From Oreohelix idahoensis (lineage: Eukaryota > Mollusca > Gastropoda > Stylommatophora > Oreohelicidae), in contig JAMPIV010021230.1 of the NCBI GenBank assembly GCA_024509875.1, forward strand, positions 251,501 through 315,500: a stretch of 64,000 bases of DNA. Reading direction: 5' to 3'. The position numbers and the translations under genes are program-made. Within the stretch, counting starts at the first letter, position 1. Every line of letters starts with the position of its first letter. The notes under the pieces were generated by a model. It searched no databases. It saw only the letters and a program-made list of their open reading frames with translations, and was not told the origin of the DNA. Shown here in pieces: positions 37,091 to 51,545 of this stretch.

Positions 37091-39436
37091 TTATCATGTT
37101 TCACATTAGGGATCTTGTCATACTGGCGTTTTTCTGGTTTTTATCATGTTTCACATTAGGGATCTTGTCATACTGGCGTTTTTCTGGTTTTTATCATGTT
37201 TCACATTAGGGATCTTGTCATACTGGCGTTTTTCTGGTTTTTATCATGTTTCACATTAGGGATCTTGTCATACTGGCGTTTTTCTGGTTTTTATCATGTT
37301 TTCACATTAGGGATCTTGTCATACTGGCGTTTTTCTGGTTTTTATATCATGTTTCACATTATGGATCTTGTTTACACATTAGGGATCTTGTATCATGTTT
37401 CACATTAGGGATCTTGTCATACTGGCGTTTTTTCTGGTTTTTATCATGTTTCACATTAGGGATCTTGTCATACTGGCGTTTTTCTGGTTTTTTTATCATG
37501 TTTCACATTAGGGATCTTGTTATACTGGCGTATTTCTGGTTTTTATCATGTTTCACATTAGGGATCTTGTGATAATGGCGTATTTGTGGTTTTTATCATG
37601 TTTCACATTAGGGATCTTGTCATACTGGCGTATTTCTGGTTTTTATCATGTTTCACATTAGGGATCTTGTCATACTGGCGTATTTCTGGTTTTTATCATG
37701 TTTCACATTAGGGATCTTGTCATACTGGCGTTTTTCTGGTTTTTATCATGTTTCACATTAGGGATCTTGTCATACTGGCGTTTTTCTGGTTTTTATCATG
37801 TTTCACATTAGGGATCTTGTCATACTGGCGTATTTCTGGTTTTTATCATGTTTCACATTAGGGATCTTGTCATACTGGCGTATTTCTGGTTTTTATCATG
37901 TTTCACATTAGGGATCTTGTCATACTGGCGTTTTTTCTGGTTTTTATCATGTTTCACATTAGGGATCTTGTCATACTGGCGTATTTCTGGTTTTTATCAT
38001 GTTTCACATTAGGGATCTTGTCATACTGGCGTATTTCTGGTTTTTTATCATGTTTCACATTAGGGATCTTGTCATACTGGCGTTTTTTTTTATCATGTTT
38101 CATTAGGGATTTTTATCATGTTTCACATTAGGGATCTTGTCATACTGGCGTTTTTCTGGGTTTTTATCATGTTTCACATTAGGGATCTTGTCATACTGGC
38201 GTTTATTTCTGTTTTTTATCATGTTTCACATTAGGGATCTTGTCATACTGGCGTTTTTCTGGTTTTTATCATGTTTCACATTAGGGATCTTGTCATACTG
38301 GGTATTTCTGGTTTTTATCATTGTTTCACATTAGGGATCTTTTCTGGTATTTCTGGTTTTTATCATGTTTCACATTAGGGATCTTGTCATACTGGCGTTT
38401 TTCTGGTTTTTATCATGTTTCACATTAGGGATCTTGTCATACTGGCGTTTTTCTGGTTTTTATCATGTTTCACATTAGGGATCTTGTCATACTGGCGTTT
38501 TTCTGGTTTTTATCATGTTTCACATTAGGGATCTTGTCATACTGGCGTTTTTCTGGTTTTTATCATGTTTCACATTAGGGATCTTGTCATACTGGCGTTT
38601 TTCTGGTTTTTATCATGTTTCACATTAGGGATCTGTCATACTGGCGTCATACTGGCGTATCATGTTTCTGGTTTTTATCATGTTTCACATTAGGGATCTT
38701 GTCATACTGGCGTATTTCTGGTTTTTATCATGTTTCACATTAGGGATCTTGTCATACTGGCGTATTTCTGGTTTTTATCATGTTTCACATTAGGGATCTT
38801 GTCATACTGGCGTATTTCTGGTTTTTATCATGTTTCACATTAGGGATCTTGTCATACTGGCGTATTTCTGGTTTTTTATCATGTTTCACATTAGGGATCT
38901 TGTCATACTGGCGTATTTCTGGTTTTTATCATGTTTCACATTAGGGATCTTGTCATACTGGCGTATTTCTGGTTTTTATCATGTTTCACATTAGGGATCT
39001 TGTCATACTGGCGTTTTTCTGGTTTTTATCATGTTTCACATTAGGGATCTTGTCATACTGGCGTTTTTCTGGTTTTTATCATGTTTCACATTAGGGATCT
39101 TGTCATACTGGCGTATTTCTGGCTTTTATCATGTTTCACATTAGGGATCTTGTCATACTGGCGTTTTTCTGGTTTTTATCATGTTTCACATTAGGGATCT
39201 TGTCATACTGGCGTATTTCTGGTTTTTATCATGTTTCACATTAGGGATCTTGTCATACTGGCGTTCACATTAGGGATCTTGTCATACTGGCGTATTTCTG
39301 GTTTTTATCATGTTTCACATTAGGGATCTTGTCATACTGGCGTATTTCTGGTTTTTATCATGTTTCACATTAGGGATCTTGTCATACTGGCGTATTTCTG
39401 GTTTTTATCATGTTTCACATTAGGGATCTTGTCATA
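37091..39436. repeat. 50-bp tandem repeat array, about 47 units
   Basis: The unit contains TTTCACATTAGGGATCTTGT followed by CATACTGGCG and a T-rich end. Copies start exactly 50 bp apart (for example 37141, 37191, 37241). There are two variants, GCGTTTTTC and GCGTATTTC, which occur in runs rather than at random. A few units have internal losses (near 38090, 38630 and 39260). Because 50 is not a multiple of three, the long open frames here are cyclic readings of the repeat and not genes. Confidence 0.97.
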
Positions 39437-39842
39437 CCATTTCAATTCTTCTTTTCTACGCAAGCACCCATTGATGAAAGTCTGTAGCTTTTTGGTTGTT
39501 GTTTTTGTTGTTCTCCATGTTTCAAAGTCATTAATGAAAGTCTGTTAACTTTTTAGTTGTTTCTCTTTTCCACGTGTGTTATTTTATTTTATTTATTTAT
39601 TTATTGTTTCTATACCATAGATGGCTTTGATCTTTTTCTCAATACCAACGATGGCTCTGATCTCATGTACCTCAACATCAGCGATGCTACCTCTCTCTCT
39701 GTCACTCTGTCTGCCTCTCTCACTCACTCACTCTCTCAGTGTATGTTACATTAGTGAACGCAAAGTTAATATTAACTACTTACTGTTAAAATTAAGAATA
39801 TTTTAATTTTAAACAACTTTAAGAATTGTTTTATTGCAGGAC

Positions 39843-42245
39843 TTCTTCTTCTTTGATCCTTAGCCGCAGACTGTCAAAGCAGTCAGTGGCCATCACGCCT
39901 GGTGACGTCTTGTAGGGCAGCAACAAATCGCTTCCACTTAGTTCGGTCGGTGGCCAACCTTCGTACTGTGCCCCAACTCTGGTTAATTCTTTGCATCTCA
40001 GCCTCCCCAGTTCTCCACCAAGTTGTTTTTGGTCGGCCTCTCTTTCGCTTTCCTTCGGAAATAATAGTACAGATGTTCTTGTAATGGCATCAAGGTCCTT
40101 TCTGAGGACGTGGCCAACCCAACTCCAGCGTCTGCCACCTTTGATGGTGTGCATGTCCTCTTGGTTACTCCGAATAAGTAGTTCTTGGTTGGCGATGGTG
40201 ATGCTGAATTTTCCTTAGGCACATTGTGCGAAAAGAGGACAGTTTCGACATTTCCTTCTCTGTTACTCCCCAGCATTCCGCACCATAGAGAAGCACAGAA
40301 AGTACACAGCTCTCATTTAATCTTAATTTGATGCTTATGCTTCCAGATGTTGTTGAGACTAGCAAAGGCTGTTTTTGCTTTATTCATTCTGTTGTGGGTG
40401 TCCTTGCTTGTTCCGCCGTCTGGTGTTACTATGCATCCTAAGTATGTAAATGTGCCTGTCTGTTCTAGCTTCTGGTTCCTTATTGTTATTGGCTCAGGAT
40501 TGCCTACATTGAGTGTCATGACCTCTGTCTTCTTCAGATTGATGTTTAGATCCACCTGCTGGCTATACTTATTCAGTCTATCGGTTTTTTCTTGGATGTG
40601 TTGATGTGAATGTGCGAGTAGTGCAATGTCATCTGCATATTCCAAATCTTCCAGTGTAGAAAATGTTTTCCATCTAATTCCTCTTGTACTGTCCTGTTGT
40701 CTGGCGCATCACCCAGTCTATGACTGTAAAAAAAAAAGTTGTTGACACAGGGCATTCCTGTCGTACTCCTGACTTCACCTCGAAAGTTAGGTTGCTCAAC
40801 CCAACACTGCATGTAAAGTTAGAATAGAGGCTTTTTATAATGGAAACAATGCAGCTAGGAATTCCATAAGCCCTCAGTATTTTCCATAGACTGTCCCTGT
40901 GTATGCTGTCAAAAGTCTTTTCAAAATCAATAAAGTTAATGTATTGTCTCTGCCATTCTGAGCATTGCTCTATAATGTTCCTGAGGGTGGATATATGATC
41001 TGCACATCTTCTGTTCTTTCTGAATCCCGCTTCTTCTTTCCTCAGTTTATGGTCTACTGCTTTTGAAATTCTCTGGATAATTATCCTGCTTAATATTATA
41101 CTGGGAACTGAGAGGAGAGTAATTCCTCTCCAGTTGTTGCAGTCTGCAAGGTCGCCCTTCTTGGACAATGAGAATTATTTCTTTACTACACTCCGTTGAT
41201 GTTGTATCTGTTTTCCAGACTTGCGCAAATAGTGGTTCTAATAGTTCTGCTGCTAGTTCAGGGTCTGCCTTGAATAACTCAGCATTTAAATTGTCGTGAC
41301 CAGGCACTTTTCCATTCTTTAACACTTTGATAGCTGTGATGATTTCTTATCTTCGTTGAATGTCTGTATTTATGTCTAGGTCACATTCAGCTTCAGTAAC
41401 ATTCAGCTGCGTCTCTGGTGGTTCCTTATTCAGTGTTTCTCTGAAGTGCTCTACCCATCTTGTTTCCTGCCCCTGTACTGTGGTGATGAGATTTCCGTCC
41501 TTGTCTCTTACTAACGTTATATTGTTTGCACCCCGTTTTCCGCTGATAGTTTTAGTTTTATAAACTGGGCTTTGTTCATTTCTCAGTGCTGCCTCTTCTG
41601 CCTGCCATGCAAGGTCATCCAGAAATTTCCTTTTGTTGGTACGGGTTTGGCGTTTTACTTCTTTGTCCAGCTTACTGTACTGTTCGCTATATATTTCCTT
41701 TAACCTGAGAGATTTTGCTTCTGTTTTATTTCTTTTCTCATCGCTATGGTGTTTAACGTTTCTGGTGTTATCCAATCTTGTCTCTTTTTTTCCTGGAATC
41801 CCAAGCATGATTCGCTGCTTTCCTTGTATATTGTTGAAATGATGTTGAATTTCTGGTCAACATCATCAGTCGCTGTACTTTCCTGGATTTTGGCAATTTG
41901 ATATTGCCCATCAACCACAACAGTTTTTCTGGTGAGGGGGTCCTTAAGTTTCATGATGTTATATCTTTTCTGTTTGATTGCAATTGGTCCAGCAGCTCTG
42001 AGTTTCACCTTCAGTCTTGCTACTACAAGACCATTGATCATAGTGTGGTCTATCTGGTTTCTGTTCCGTCCGTTTGGTGATTCCCACGTTAACTTCTGTG
42101 TGTGGAAAAAGTGTTCCTCCAATGACCAGGTTGTTAATGCTGCAGAAGCTTATTAGTTTGTCCCCATTCTCGTTTACTGTTCCACTGCCGCATTTCTCCA
42201 TTACTCTTTCATTATAAGTGTCGCATAGAGATTTATGATCAATAA
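39843..42245 (-). mobile_element. RTE-like LINE, 3' half
   Basis: From 5' to 3' on the minus strand: the end of an APE-type endonuclease (42200-42000, with NNLVIGGTLFPH and WESPNGRNRNQIDH), a linker, RT palm and fingers (about 41325-40600: FRKNRRCADHISTLRNIIEQ, IDFEKTFDSIHR, GVRQECP and, after a shift, EYADDIALLAHS), TYLGCIV, LLYGAECWG and finally SWVGHVLRKD. A GAAGAAGAAG tail sits at the end. The frame shifts at least five times, so it is a pseudogene. The missing first half of the endonuclease is what is found at 49341-49951. Confidence 0.85.
40313..41325 (-). pseudogene. RT domain of the RTE-like LINE, shifted frames
   Basis: Three overlapping frames (41325-41047, 41168-40674, 40645-40313) carry successive RT motifs: NGKVPGHDNLNAELFK, the fingers/palm block with FIDFEKTFDSI, then EYADDIALLA and FTYLGCIV. 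RT normally copies the LINE RNA at the target nick. Shifts near 41160 and 40680 and the T10 run near 40725 break it. The catalytic aspartates are still readable. Confidence 0.85.
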
Positions 42246-44655
<2,410 letters not shown>

Positions 44656-44805
44656 GTAGATTTGTCTGACTAATCTAACTCTGTTGTAGATGATAGGCTG
44701 ACTGAGAGAAGCTTCTCGAGTGTCAGAGACAGAATCTGCTATATTTCCTCCACCTTACTCGTGAAATCTATTTCTATTTTATCACATCCCACAGATTTTT
44801 GGTGA

Positions 44806-44975
44806 TGCCTAGATGGCAGGGAGGATAGTGTGATTCGCTTGCATAACTAGGCGAGGTTGTCGCACGGAAGGTCCAGGGTTCGAATCGTGGGTAAGCCACT
44901 CACGTCTGTTGTTTTTCTGTCTTCTAGTGTTCTACTTCTTTATTTCTTACGAGTGCCTGAAAACATACCTTTATG
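44806..44975 (+). mobile_element. tRNA-derived SINE (family 4)
   Basis: Head with GGATAGTGTGATTCGC and the B box GGTTCGAATC. The tail block (gtctgttgtttttctgt, then acgagtgcctgaaaacatacctttat) is shared with the headless copy at 18095-18175. It abuts the fold-back element that starts at about 44977. Confidence 0.65.
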
Positions 44976-44976
44976 G

Positions 44977-45235
44977 GAAATTACCCATAAAGGGGTAATT
45001 TCCTAGCTTTCGTACCTTTTTGCTTCGCAGTGAATATATGTAGTCAGGTGTTGTTTCGTAGCAGTTAGGGTTAGGATTAGAACGAAGAAGAAGAAGTACT
45101 CACGATCACGCAGAAATAGGGCGGGGATGTTCGGGTTAGCGTTAATAAAGGGTATTTTACATTGTGTCGAAGCGGTACGGTTACGTTTCAATTACATTTG
45201 GGCAAAATGGCGGACCTTGTTCTACTATCCTTCAC
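44977..45235 (+). mobile_element. Fold-back/MITE-like element, partial copy
   Basis: Contains the arm GGTAATTTCCTAGCTTTCG then TACCTTTTTGCTTCGCAGTG and GTTGTTTCGTAGCAG, a GGGTTAGGATTAG segment, and later GTGTCGAAGCGGTACGGTTAC and AAAATGGCGGACC. The same blocks in the same order recur at 48245-48585. The second arm of the hairpin is missing here. Confidence 0.65.
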
Positions 45236-45295
45236 ATTTAGGCCTACTCTTCTATATCTTAAAGTACCCTGCTCGCTGGCGTAAGCTATGAAATC

Positions 45296-45832
45296 TTGAA
45301 ACACATACCAAAAAGTACCATAGAAATTATAACATCCCTTTTTAACAAAATTTGGAATACAGATAAAATTCCCAAAACATGGAAAACAGCAGTAATTATT
45401 CCAATACTAAAACCAGAAAAAGATGCCCATGATGCCAGTTCATTCAGGCCAATTTCTTTAACTTCCCATCTAGGTAAAATATTAGAAACCATAGTAAATA
45501 AAAGATTAAAGTTTTATTTGGAAAAGAATAATTTATATAATCAAACTCAGTCAGGATTTAGGAAGAACAGATGCACTATGGATCAGATAATTAAATTTTA
45601 ACATGAAGTAAAATCAGGATTTCAAAAGAAAGAAAAAACTGTGGTAGTATTTTCAGATGTAGCTAGGGCTTATGATGAATGCTGGAGAGAGGATGTTCTC
45701 TTTAAAATGAAGAAGATAGGAGTAACCGGTAAAATGTATAATTATTTAGAGAATTTTCTGCAAGATAGATATTTCACTGTTCAGGTAAACACTATCTGCC
45801 AAAATTATATAAGGATCTACAGAAGCAAATAA
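45296..45832 (+). pseudogene. I-type LINE RT, N-terminal half
   Basis: Frames 45296-45601 and 45641-45832 are one reading frame split by a TAA at 45599. They carry RT motifs 0-3 (FRPISLTS, SGFRKNRCTMDQI, VVVFSDVARAYDECW). The frame reaches RYFTVQVN at about 45787 and then jumps directly to sequence that belongs after the palm. The whole YADD region is absent, so this RT could not work. Confidence 0.85.
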
Positions 45833-45849
45833 ATAAAGTATGTAAATGG

Positions 45850-46887
45850 ATGACAAAATGGGGTTTTCAGCTGAATACAAATAAAACATTGGGAATGATC
45901 TTCAGTAAAGGTAGGGTTGTAAAAAATAAAATTATAGACATAAATATCCAAGGACAAAACATTAATACAGTACAAACCACTCGATATCTAGAAATGATAT
46001 TGGACCAACAGCTGAACTGGAATAAACACATAGATAAACTAGTGGAGTCTTGCAGAGGATTGACTAACTTATTAAGATATTTGAAAGGTAATGGATGGGG
46101 TGCAAGCACTAAGACAATGCTCACTTTTTATAAATCTTTTATTAGAGGAAAAATAGATTATGGAAGTATAATATATGACTCTGCTGCACACAGTAACAAG
46201 ATTAAATTAGACAGAATTCAACATCAGGCTTTATGTACAATAGCAGGTGCAATCAGATCAACATCAATGGGAGCTATAGAGGTGGCTTTAGGAATCATAC
46301 CCTTAGAATTGTGGAGAAAAGAGTTAAGACTAAATTACATGAACAGAGTTATGTTAGATAAGTCTCACCCAGCACATACAGCTTTTACCAGATGCCAACT
46401 AACAACTCAGGCCAAGCCAATGAATACCACTAGATACCCTACAGGATGGAAGTGTATGGAGGAAATTGTCCATCTGGATACATTAATTACATCAATTAAT
46501 AACAGTTGTGAATACAAGCCAGTGATTCCGCCCTGGGAGATCAAGAAACCAGACACAGACTACCACCTAACAGAAATACTTAAGAAAACAAATAATATAG
46601 AAAATATTAAAAACACAGCCAATAAATATATACAACAAATATCAAAAGACAGCATTACTGTGTACACAGATGGATCTAAGGGAGAGGATGGCAAATTGGG
46701 GATAGGAATATATATTCCAATATGGAAAATGGCAAAAGAATATAGCATCACGGAAAATACATCCATTTTCACTGCAGAGATAGTGGCAATACTAAAAGCA
46801 CTAGAAATATTCTCTAATAACCCTCCCAAAAAATTAACAGTTTTAACTGACTCTCTTTCAACAATTAAAGCACTGCGAAACTTATGA
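45850..46887 (+). pseudogene. I-type LINE thumb and RNase H
   Basis: 345 open codons; the true frame starts earlier, near 45783 (LPKLYKDLQKQINKV). RNase H from about residue 270: VYTDGSKGEDG (first Asp), TAEIVAILKALEIF (Glu), LTDSLSTIKAL (Asp). A TGA at 46885 cuts it before the final IPSHVGIEGNEKAD block, which is legible at 46975-47010. The enzyme would remove RNA from the hybrid during retrotransposition. Confidence 0.88.
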
Positions 46888-47064
46888 GAATGTAGTAGAC
46901 CTGATATAGCAGAGGAGATTTTTCTGGCTACTACATACTTATATTCCAGAGGATGTTCAGTATTAATTGCTTGAATACCTTCCCATGTTGGCATAGAAGG
47001 AAATGAAAAGGCAGATAAAGAAGCCAAGAAAGGTAGATCTGATAAAAATCTAATAAATGTAGGG

Positions 47065-47466
47065 ATGAGTAAATCAGAAATTAAGAGCTTAATTAAAGAT
47101 TTAATAACAGATGAATGGAAAACAGAGTGGGATAAAAATCTGAAAGGAAGACATGCATATAAGCTGTTCAGGGCTCCAACAAGAAAATGTCAGATATCTA
47201 GGGAATTGAAAATTCCCAGTAATAAGAAACTTCTCAGACTACAGCTGGGAAAAGGCTATTTCAGAATAGAAGAACCCTACTGTGCAGGATGTCTTCAAGA
47301 CAATAATATAGAACATTTCTTGTTAAAATGTAAGAGGTATGACCAAATGAGAATACCAATATTGGATTATTTGCAGGCATCCAACTTACCTATAAATATA
47401 GAGGAGGTGATGAGAATAGACAGACCTAGGAAACTGCATAATATAGTCAAACAATATTTAACATGA
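47065..47466 (+). pseudogene. I-type LINE C-terminus
   Basis: 133 open codons after RNase H, ending in a C-x2-C...H-x4-C zinc motif (CAGCLQDNNIEHFLLKC) common at the end of I and Jockey polyproteins. The stop at 47464 is likely the natural end. No poly(A) tail or simple-repeat tail is obvious downstream, so the 3' limit of the element is unknown. Confidence 0.8.
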
Positions 47467-48235
47467 ACACATGTTAATATATAGTGGCTGGGAATGTGAA
47501 GGTCTGATGCTGTTCTTGCTATGCATGTGACTTTAAACAGATGAAAGTCAATTAAATATCTGGTGAAGTCCGTTATATAACTAGAACAACCAGGCCTTTT
47601 CACCCCTCCACTTTAATATTATTCTTGTTCATAGTTTTTTTATATTTTAATTTAACGTATAGGCCTAAGCACAATTGTGATTATCCCTATTTACAAATGT
47701 GATGCCACTTTTTCATGTCGGCAGTTGTTCATATTATTTGGAATTGAAAACAATATATATCCTAATTATAACCCATCAGAGGTTGAACGGGATTTTTGTT
47801 TATTTTCATTAATTTAAAAAAAAAAAAAAGTAAGCGATCATGTTTCCCTACAGCACTGTTTATCAATGAATGTATTTTAACTGGAAATGGTGACAAACTA
47901 AAGCAACAGCCAAGAAAGTATCGATTTTCATAAAGTGTTTGCTCATAGAAGATGGAAGGTTTATAATTTTATGAAGGTGTCGTCAGTGTAGAATTGGTGT
48001 AAAAACTGCAGTGGAACAAGAGAAACGGAAACGATGTTTACACTACAGAACACATGCACTGAAGAAGTCAGCTAAAGACATTAGGCCTGCTAGGCAGTTT
48101 GGCCGAGGGGAAGGGCTGTGAACTGGACGCTGCCATATTGTGACTCCGTGTGGTGTAAGTTTGCAGGTAACAAGTTTCGTGAGCATGATTTATTATGGAA
48201 TTCAAAATTTGAGGCATAATATATCTTAATTGTAA
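47467..48235. other. Unassigned DNA
   Basis: No gene recognised; probably includes the 3' untranslated part of the preceding LINE. A12 run near 47817. Confidence 0.4.
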
Positions 48236-48585
48236 CCTATAAGAGGTAATTTCCTATCTTTCGTACCTTTTTGTTCCGCAGTGAATGTGTGTGGTTGGGT
48301 GTTGTTTCGCAGCGGTTGGGATTGGGGTTTGTGTTAGGGTTAGTGTTAACCCTAATCCTAACCTTAACCCTAGCTGCTGTGAAACAACACCTAGCTACAC
48401 ATGTTCACTGTGGAGCATGAAGGTACGAAAGATAGGAAATTACCCTATAAGATGTTGAAATGGATATTTTTCATTCATTTTAGTTGAATTTTGTTTAGGT
48501 TGTGTCGAAGTAATACGGTTACTTTATAGGCCTAGATAAAGTTCGTACAAAATGGCGGACCCTGTTCCACTATCCATCCCCTTTA
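48236..48585 (+). mobile_element. Fold-back/MITE-like element, full hairpin
   Basis: Two arms of about 100 bp (48245-48347 and 48349-48452) are inverted copies: left GGTAATTTCCTATCTTTCG... against right ...CGAAAGATAGGAAATTACC. They meet at a core of GGGTTAGTGTTAACCCTAA. After the hairpin come GTGTCGAAGTAATACGGTTAC and AAAATGGCGGACC, as in the partial copy at 44977. No coding sequence. It lies in direct orientation to the other copy. Confidence 0.8.
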
Positions 48586-49340
48586 CCGACAGTTCCAGTT
48601 CTACAATCCCCAGTAATACAGGCAATTATTATCTATTAGGAGACCAAAAAAAAAAAAAAAATGTAGATAAATAAAATGTACCCCACAGGGAACCAAAAAA
48701 AAAGAAAAAAAAGAAGAACAGAAGGGATCTGTTGCTTAAACATGTAGAACGATTGACCACATTTTCTGTTTGTAAATGTGGCAAACTTTTATATTACAAT
48801 GTTCGGATATCTAGAGGACAGATCTCAGCAACAACAGCTTAACTCATTCTTACCCACTAGCCGTATGGTGCACTAGGCTACCATATATATGTACCCACTG
48901 GTGCTTGGTGTGCTCGCTTTATACGTGTTGCCATTCTCATCAAAAAAATTAAAAAATAAGTGGCCATAGCCTGTTCAAATCATGAGACTCAAGACGCATC
49001 AAAAGTGAGGAATGCAGTAAGCGACCCATAGCTTGACTGCCTGCGTCAGGGTCAGCAAACCAGAGCTGACCAAGACCCTACTCCACCTCCACTTGGTAGT
49101 CCTGGAAACAGGCTACATCACTGCAGTCTGGCTGAGGAGTAGGGATCAAAGAGGGAAGGCAAACCCGGTCCTAAAAAATGCTGTGCGGAAGTCGGATGTG
49201 TTGGCCAAAAGGCGCAAATACTGCAGCTTTGCTGTAAACAGACACAACGCAACAAACGTCCTTTTCAGGACGAACGAGGAAGAAGAAGAAGAGATCACAT
49301 CCCACTGAGCTATCACTTATGTCTATGTCTATTCAGAAGG
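48586..49340. other. Unassigned DNA, with a (GAA)n-tailed repeat end
   Basis: Contains A-rich runs at about 48649 and 48697. From about 49020 to 49294 the sequence ends AACGTCCTTTTCAGGACGAA followed by GAGGAAGAAGAAGAAG, which looks like the 3' end and tail of a LINE or SINE. The 91-codon plus frame here is not recognised. Confidence 0.4.
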
Positions 49341-50290
49341 GACCAAACTAAGTCTTAATCACCTATCACAAATCTACGACAATAAGCATTGTGTGTACCA
49401 ACTTTCGCATTGAGGTCTCCCATTACTATAATAAGATCGTACCTAGGTGCAGTTTCGATTTCCTTTTGAAGCTGTTGATAGAAGTTGTCCTTGACCTCTT
49501 CGTCGCTGTCATTTGTTGGTGCATAGCATTGTAGTATTGTGGTATTGGTGAACCTCCCTCTCAGTCTTGTTCTTATCAGTTTGTTGTTGATGGGTTTCCA
49601 TTTCAGTAATGACCTTTCTATTCCTTTCTTCAGGATAATGGCTACGCCTTCATTGTGCTGACCATCCTCTCTACCAAAGTAAAGTACTGTTTCTCCTGTA
49701 GCTGTTTTTATTCGCCCCGTCATGGTCCATCTGCTCTCACTTATTCCAGGGATATGTAATTTGTAGTTCCTCATCTCTGCTGTGATCTGTCTCAGCTTTC
49801 CTGCCTCTTTCATGGTTCTGACGTTCCAGAATCCTATTCTAGTTTCGTGTTTCGCTGTCGGGGCATCCGTTTTCATGCCAATAGCTTCCTTTCGGCTTTC
49901 ACCACTAACAGTCATTCGAGCTTGAGACTCCGGATGTCCGTCCGGCATCAAAGTTTTTCCATTTGTTGCTGTTTCCGTAACTGTTCAGATTTTTTTTACA
50001 TAGGCAGGGTGTTGACCCTGCGCTTAAACCCCCAACCTGGAGGACCAGGGAATCAGCCTTCGTCTGACCCCTACCCGCACAGACCTGTCCAGCTTGGTTG
50101 AACCTACCAGGAGTAAAACTCCCGCCGGCATAGCTCTGGGGGTTGTCAGGGAACGCAAGCTGCCATACCGCCACAAGGTATAGGTACCATTGATGGCAGT
50201 TATTGCAGGACAGAAATGTAAAAATGGCGATAATGCGCACTTCTCGTTGATGGCCTTGACCTCCAGTGTCTCAATAGGCCATTTCATATT
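49341..50290 (-). mobile_element. RTE-like LINE, 5' half
   Basis: On the minus strand: a GC-rich leader (50290-49990) followed by the endonuclease frame, which stops at about 49355 and is not followed by RT. LINEs normally lose their 5' ends, so a 5' half without its 3' end implies interruption or deletion. The missing part corresponds to the minus-strand half at 39843-42245. Confidence 0.7.
49355..49951 (-). pseudogene. LINE APE-type endonuclease, N-terminal part
   Basis: 198 codons. The catalytic landmarks are RIGFWNVRTMKEAGKL (metal-binding Asn), ISESRWT (Glu), LQCYAPTNDSDEEVKDNFY and IVMGDLNAKVG (Asp/Asn). This is the endonuclease that nicks target DNA; the same domain type from BovB (RTE clade) is fused in the ruminant CFDP2-related protein, so database hits often carry that name. 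It ends just after GDLNAKVG, before the second half of the domain. Confidence 0.88.
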
Positions 50291-50650
50291 TTATCAACAT
50301 TTTTCCTATTCCGACTCATTTCACAATTGGTGACCTTTCTATCTTGTTCTTTTTTTTTTAATTGTCCATGTTTGGAAATGATAGCACAATATTGATACGA
50401 ATATTGTATTCACCAGTTAGAATGCTGTCAGTTGAATAAGAGATGAGAAGATGTTGGCGATAGATAGGACACACACTGAGGAAACCTGTTGATAGACTTA
50501 CTAGGCAGTACTTGTTCTGGAATGCCCATAGTCAGAGACATAGACCAACAATAAGGGGAGATGAGAACTGGAGATAGAAATGAAAGTGATAAGGAGGTCG
50601 ATGACACGGGACAGGTGGACTTGGTTTGTTGAAGAACTGTGCTCCTTGTG
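50291..50650. other. Unassigned DNA
   Basis: No gene. A LINE-like C-terminal flavour (around 50450-50640 the plus strand reads RWR-IGHTLR and, further on, RPRIRG) suggests another tiny LINE fragment, but it is too short to call. Confidence 0.3.
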
Positions 50651-50654
50651 AGAT

Positions 50655-51312
50655 AATGAGTGAATGAATGAATGATTGAATGAATGAGTGAATGATAGAA
50701 TGAATGAGAGAATGATTGAAGGAATTAGTGAATGATTGATGAATGACTGAATGAATGATTGAATGAATGAGTGAATGAATGAGTGAATGATTGATGAATG
50801 AATGAATGAGTGAATGATTGATGAATGATTGAATGAATGAGTGAATGATTGATGAATGAATGGGTGAATGATTGATGAATGATTGAATGAATGAGTGAAT
50901 GATTGAATGAATGAGTGAATGATTGAATGAATGAGTGAATGATTAATGAATGAGTGAGTGAATGAGTGAATGATTGATGAATGATTAATTGAATGTGTGA
51001 ATGATTGAATGAATGAATGATTGAATGAATGAGTGAATGAATGAATGAGTGAATGATTGATGAATGAATGAGTGAATGATTGATGAATGAATGAGTGAAT
51101 GATTGAATGAATGATTGAACGAATGAGTGAATGATTGAATGAATGAGTGAATGACTGATTGAATGAATGAGTGAGTGATTGAATGAATGAGCGAATGATT
51201 GAATAAATGAGCGAATGATTGAATAAATGAGTGAATGATTGAATGGATGAGTGAATGATTGAATGAATGATTGAATGAATGAGTGAATGATTGAATGAAT
51301 GAGTGAATTAAG
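50655..51312. repeat. TGAA-based minisatellite, about 660 bp
   Basis: Composed of TGAA, TGAG and TGAT tetramers with a higher-order period near 20 (TGAATGAATGAGTGAATGAT) and frequent shortened units. Strand-asymmetric: no C except at rare substitutions. Confidence 0.95.
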
Positions 51313-51545
51313 AACTGGTTACATTGTTCTTACCTAATATGTTTCTGCGAAGCAATAGTAAACACTCGAAGCAAAAATGCATTGGTTCTTTAAATAAGAA
51401 ATTAATGGATGGGTGTGAAAAAAAAAATCGAAAAAAGGGGATTCGTCTTACGAGGACAAAAGACAAAGAAAATAGCCAACGTTACGGCCACAAGGCCTTC
51501 GTCAGGGAAAGGAAAGAAAGTGAAGGCTAGATAGGACACATAATA

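Larger units (their letters stand above)
45296..47466 (+). mobile_element. I/Jockey-type LINE with RNase H, internally deleted
   Basis: 5'-truncated LINE polyprotein in several frames: RT fingers (PKTWKTAVIIPILKP, FRPISLTSHLGKILE, QSGFRKNR), then the thumb region (WGFQLNTNKT, TRYLEMILDQQLNWNKHI), an RNase H domain, and a C-terminal zinc motif (CAGCLQDNNIEHFLLKC). Presence of RNase H points to the I superfamily. Confidence 0.88.

Noticed and set aside
37091..39436. CRISPR-like array of regular 50-bp repeats
   Set aside because: There are no unique spacers: the whole 50-bp period repeats. The context is eukaryotic. It is a tandem satellite.
36863..39548. Open frames of 60-108 codons rich in Phe, Leu and Ile
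   Set aside because: They are cyclic translations of the 50-bp repeat.
48340..48375. Telomere repeats (TTAGGG/CCCTAA-like)
   Set aside because: Only a few imperfect units at the centre of a fold-back hairpin; not a telomeric array.
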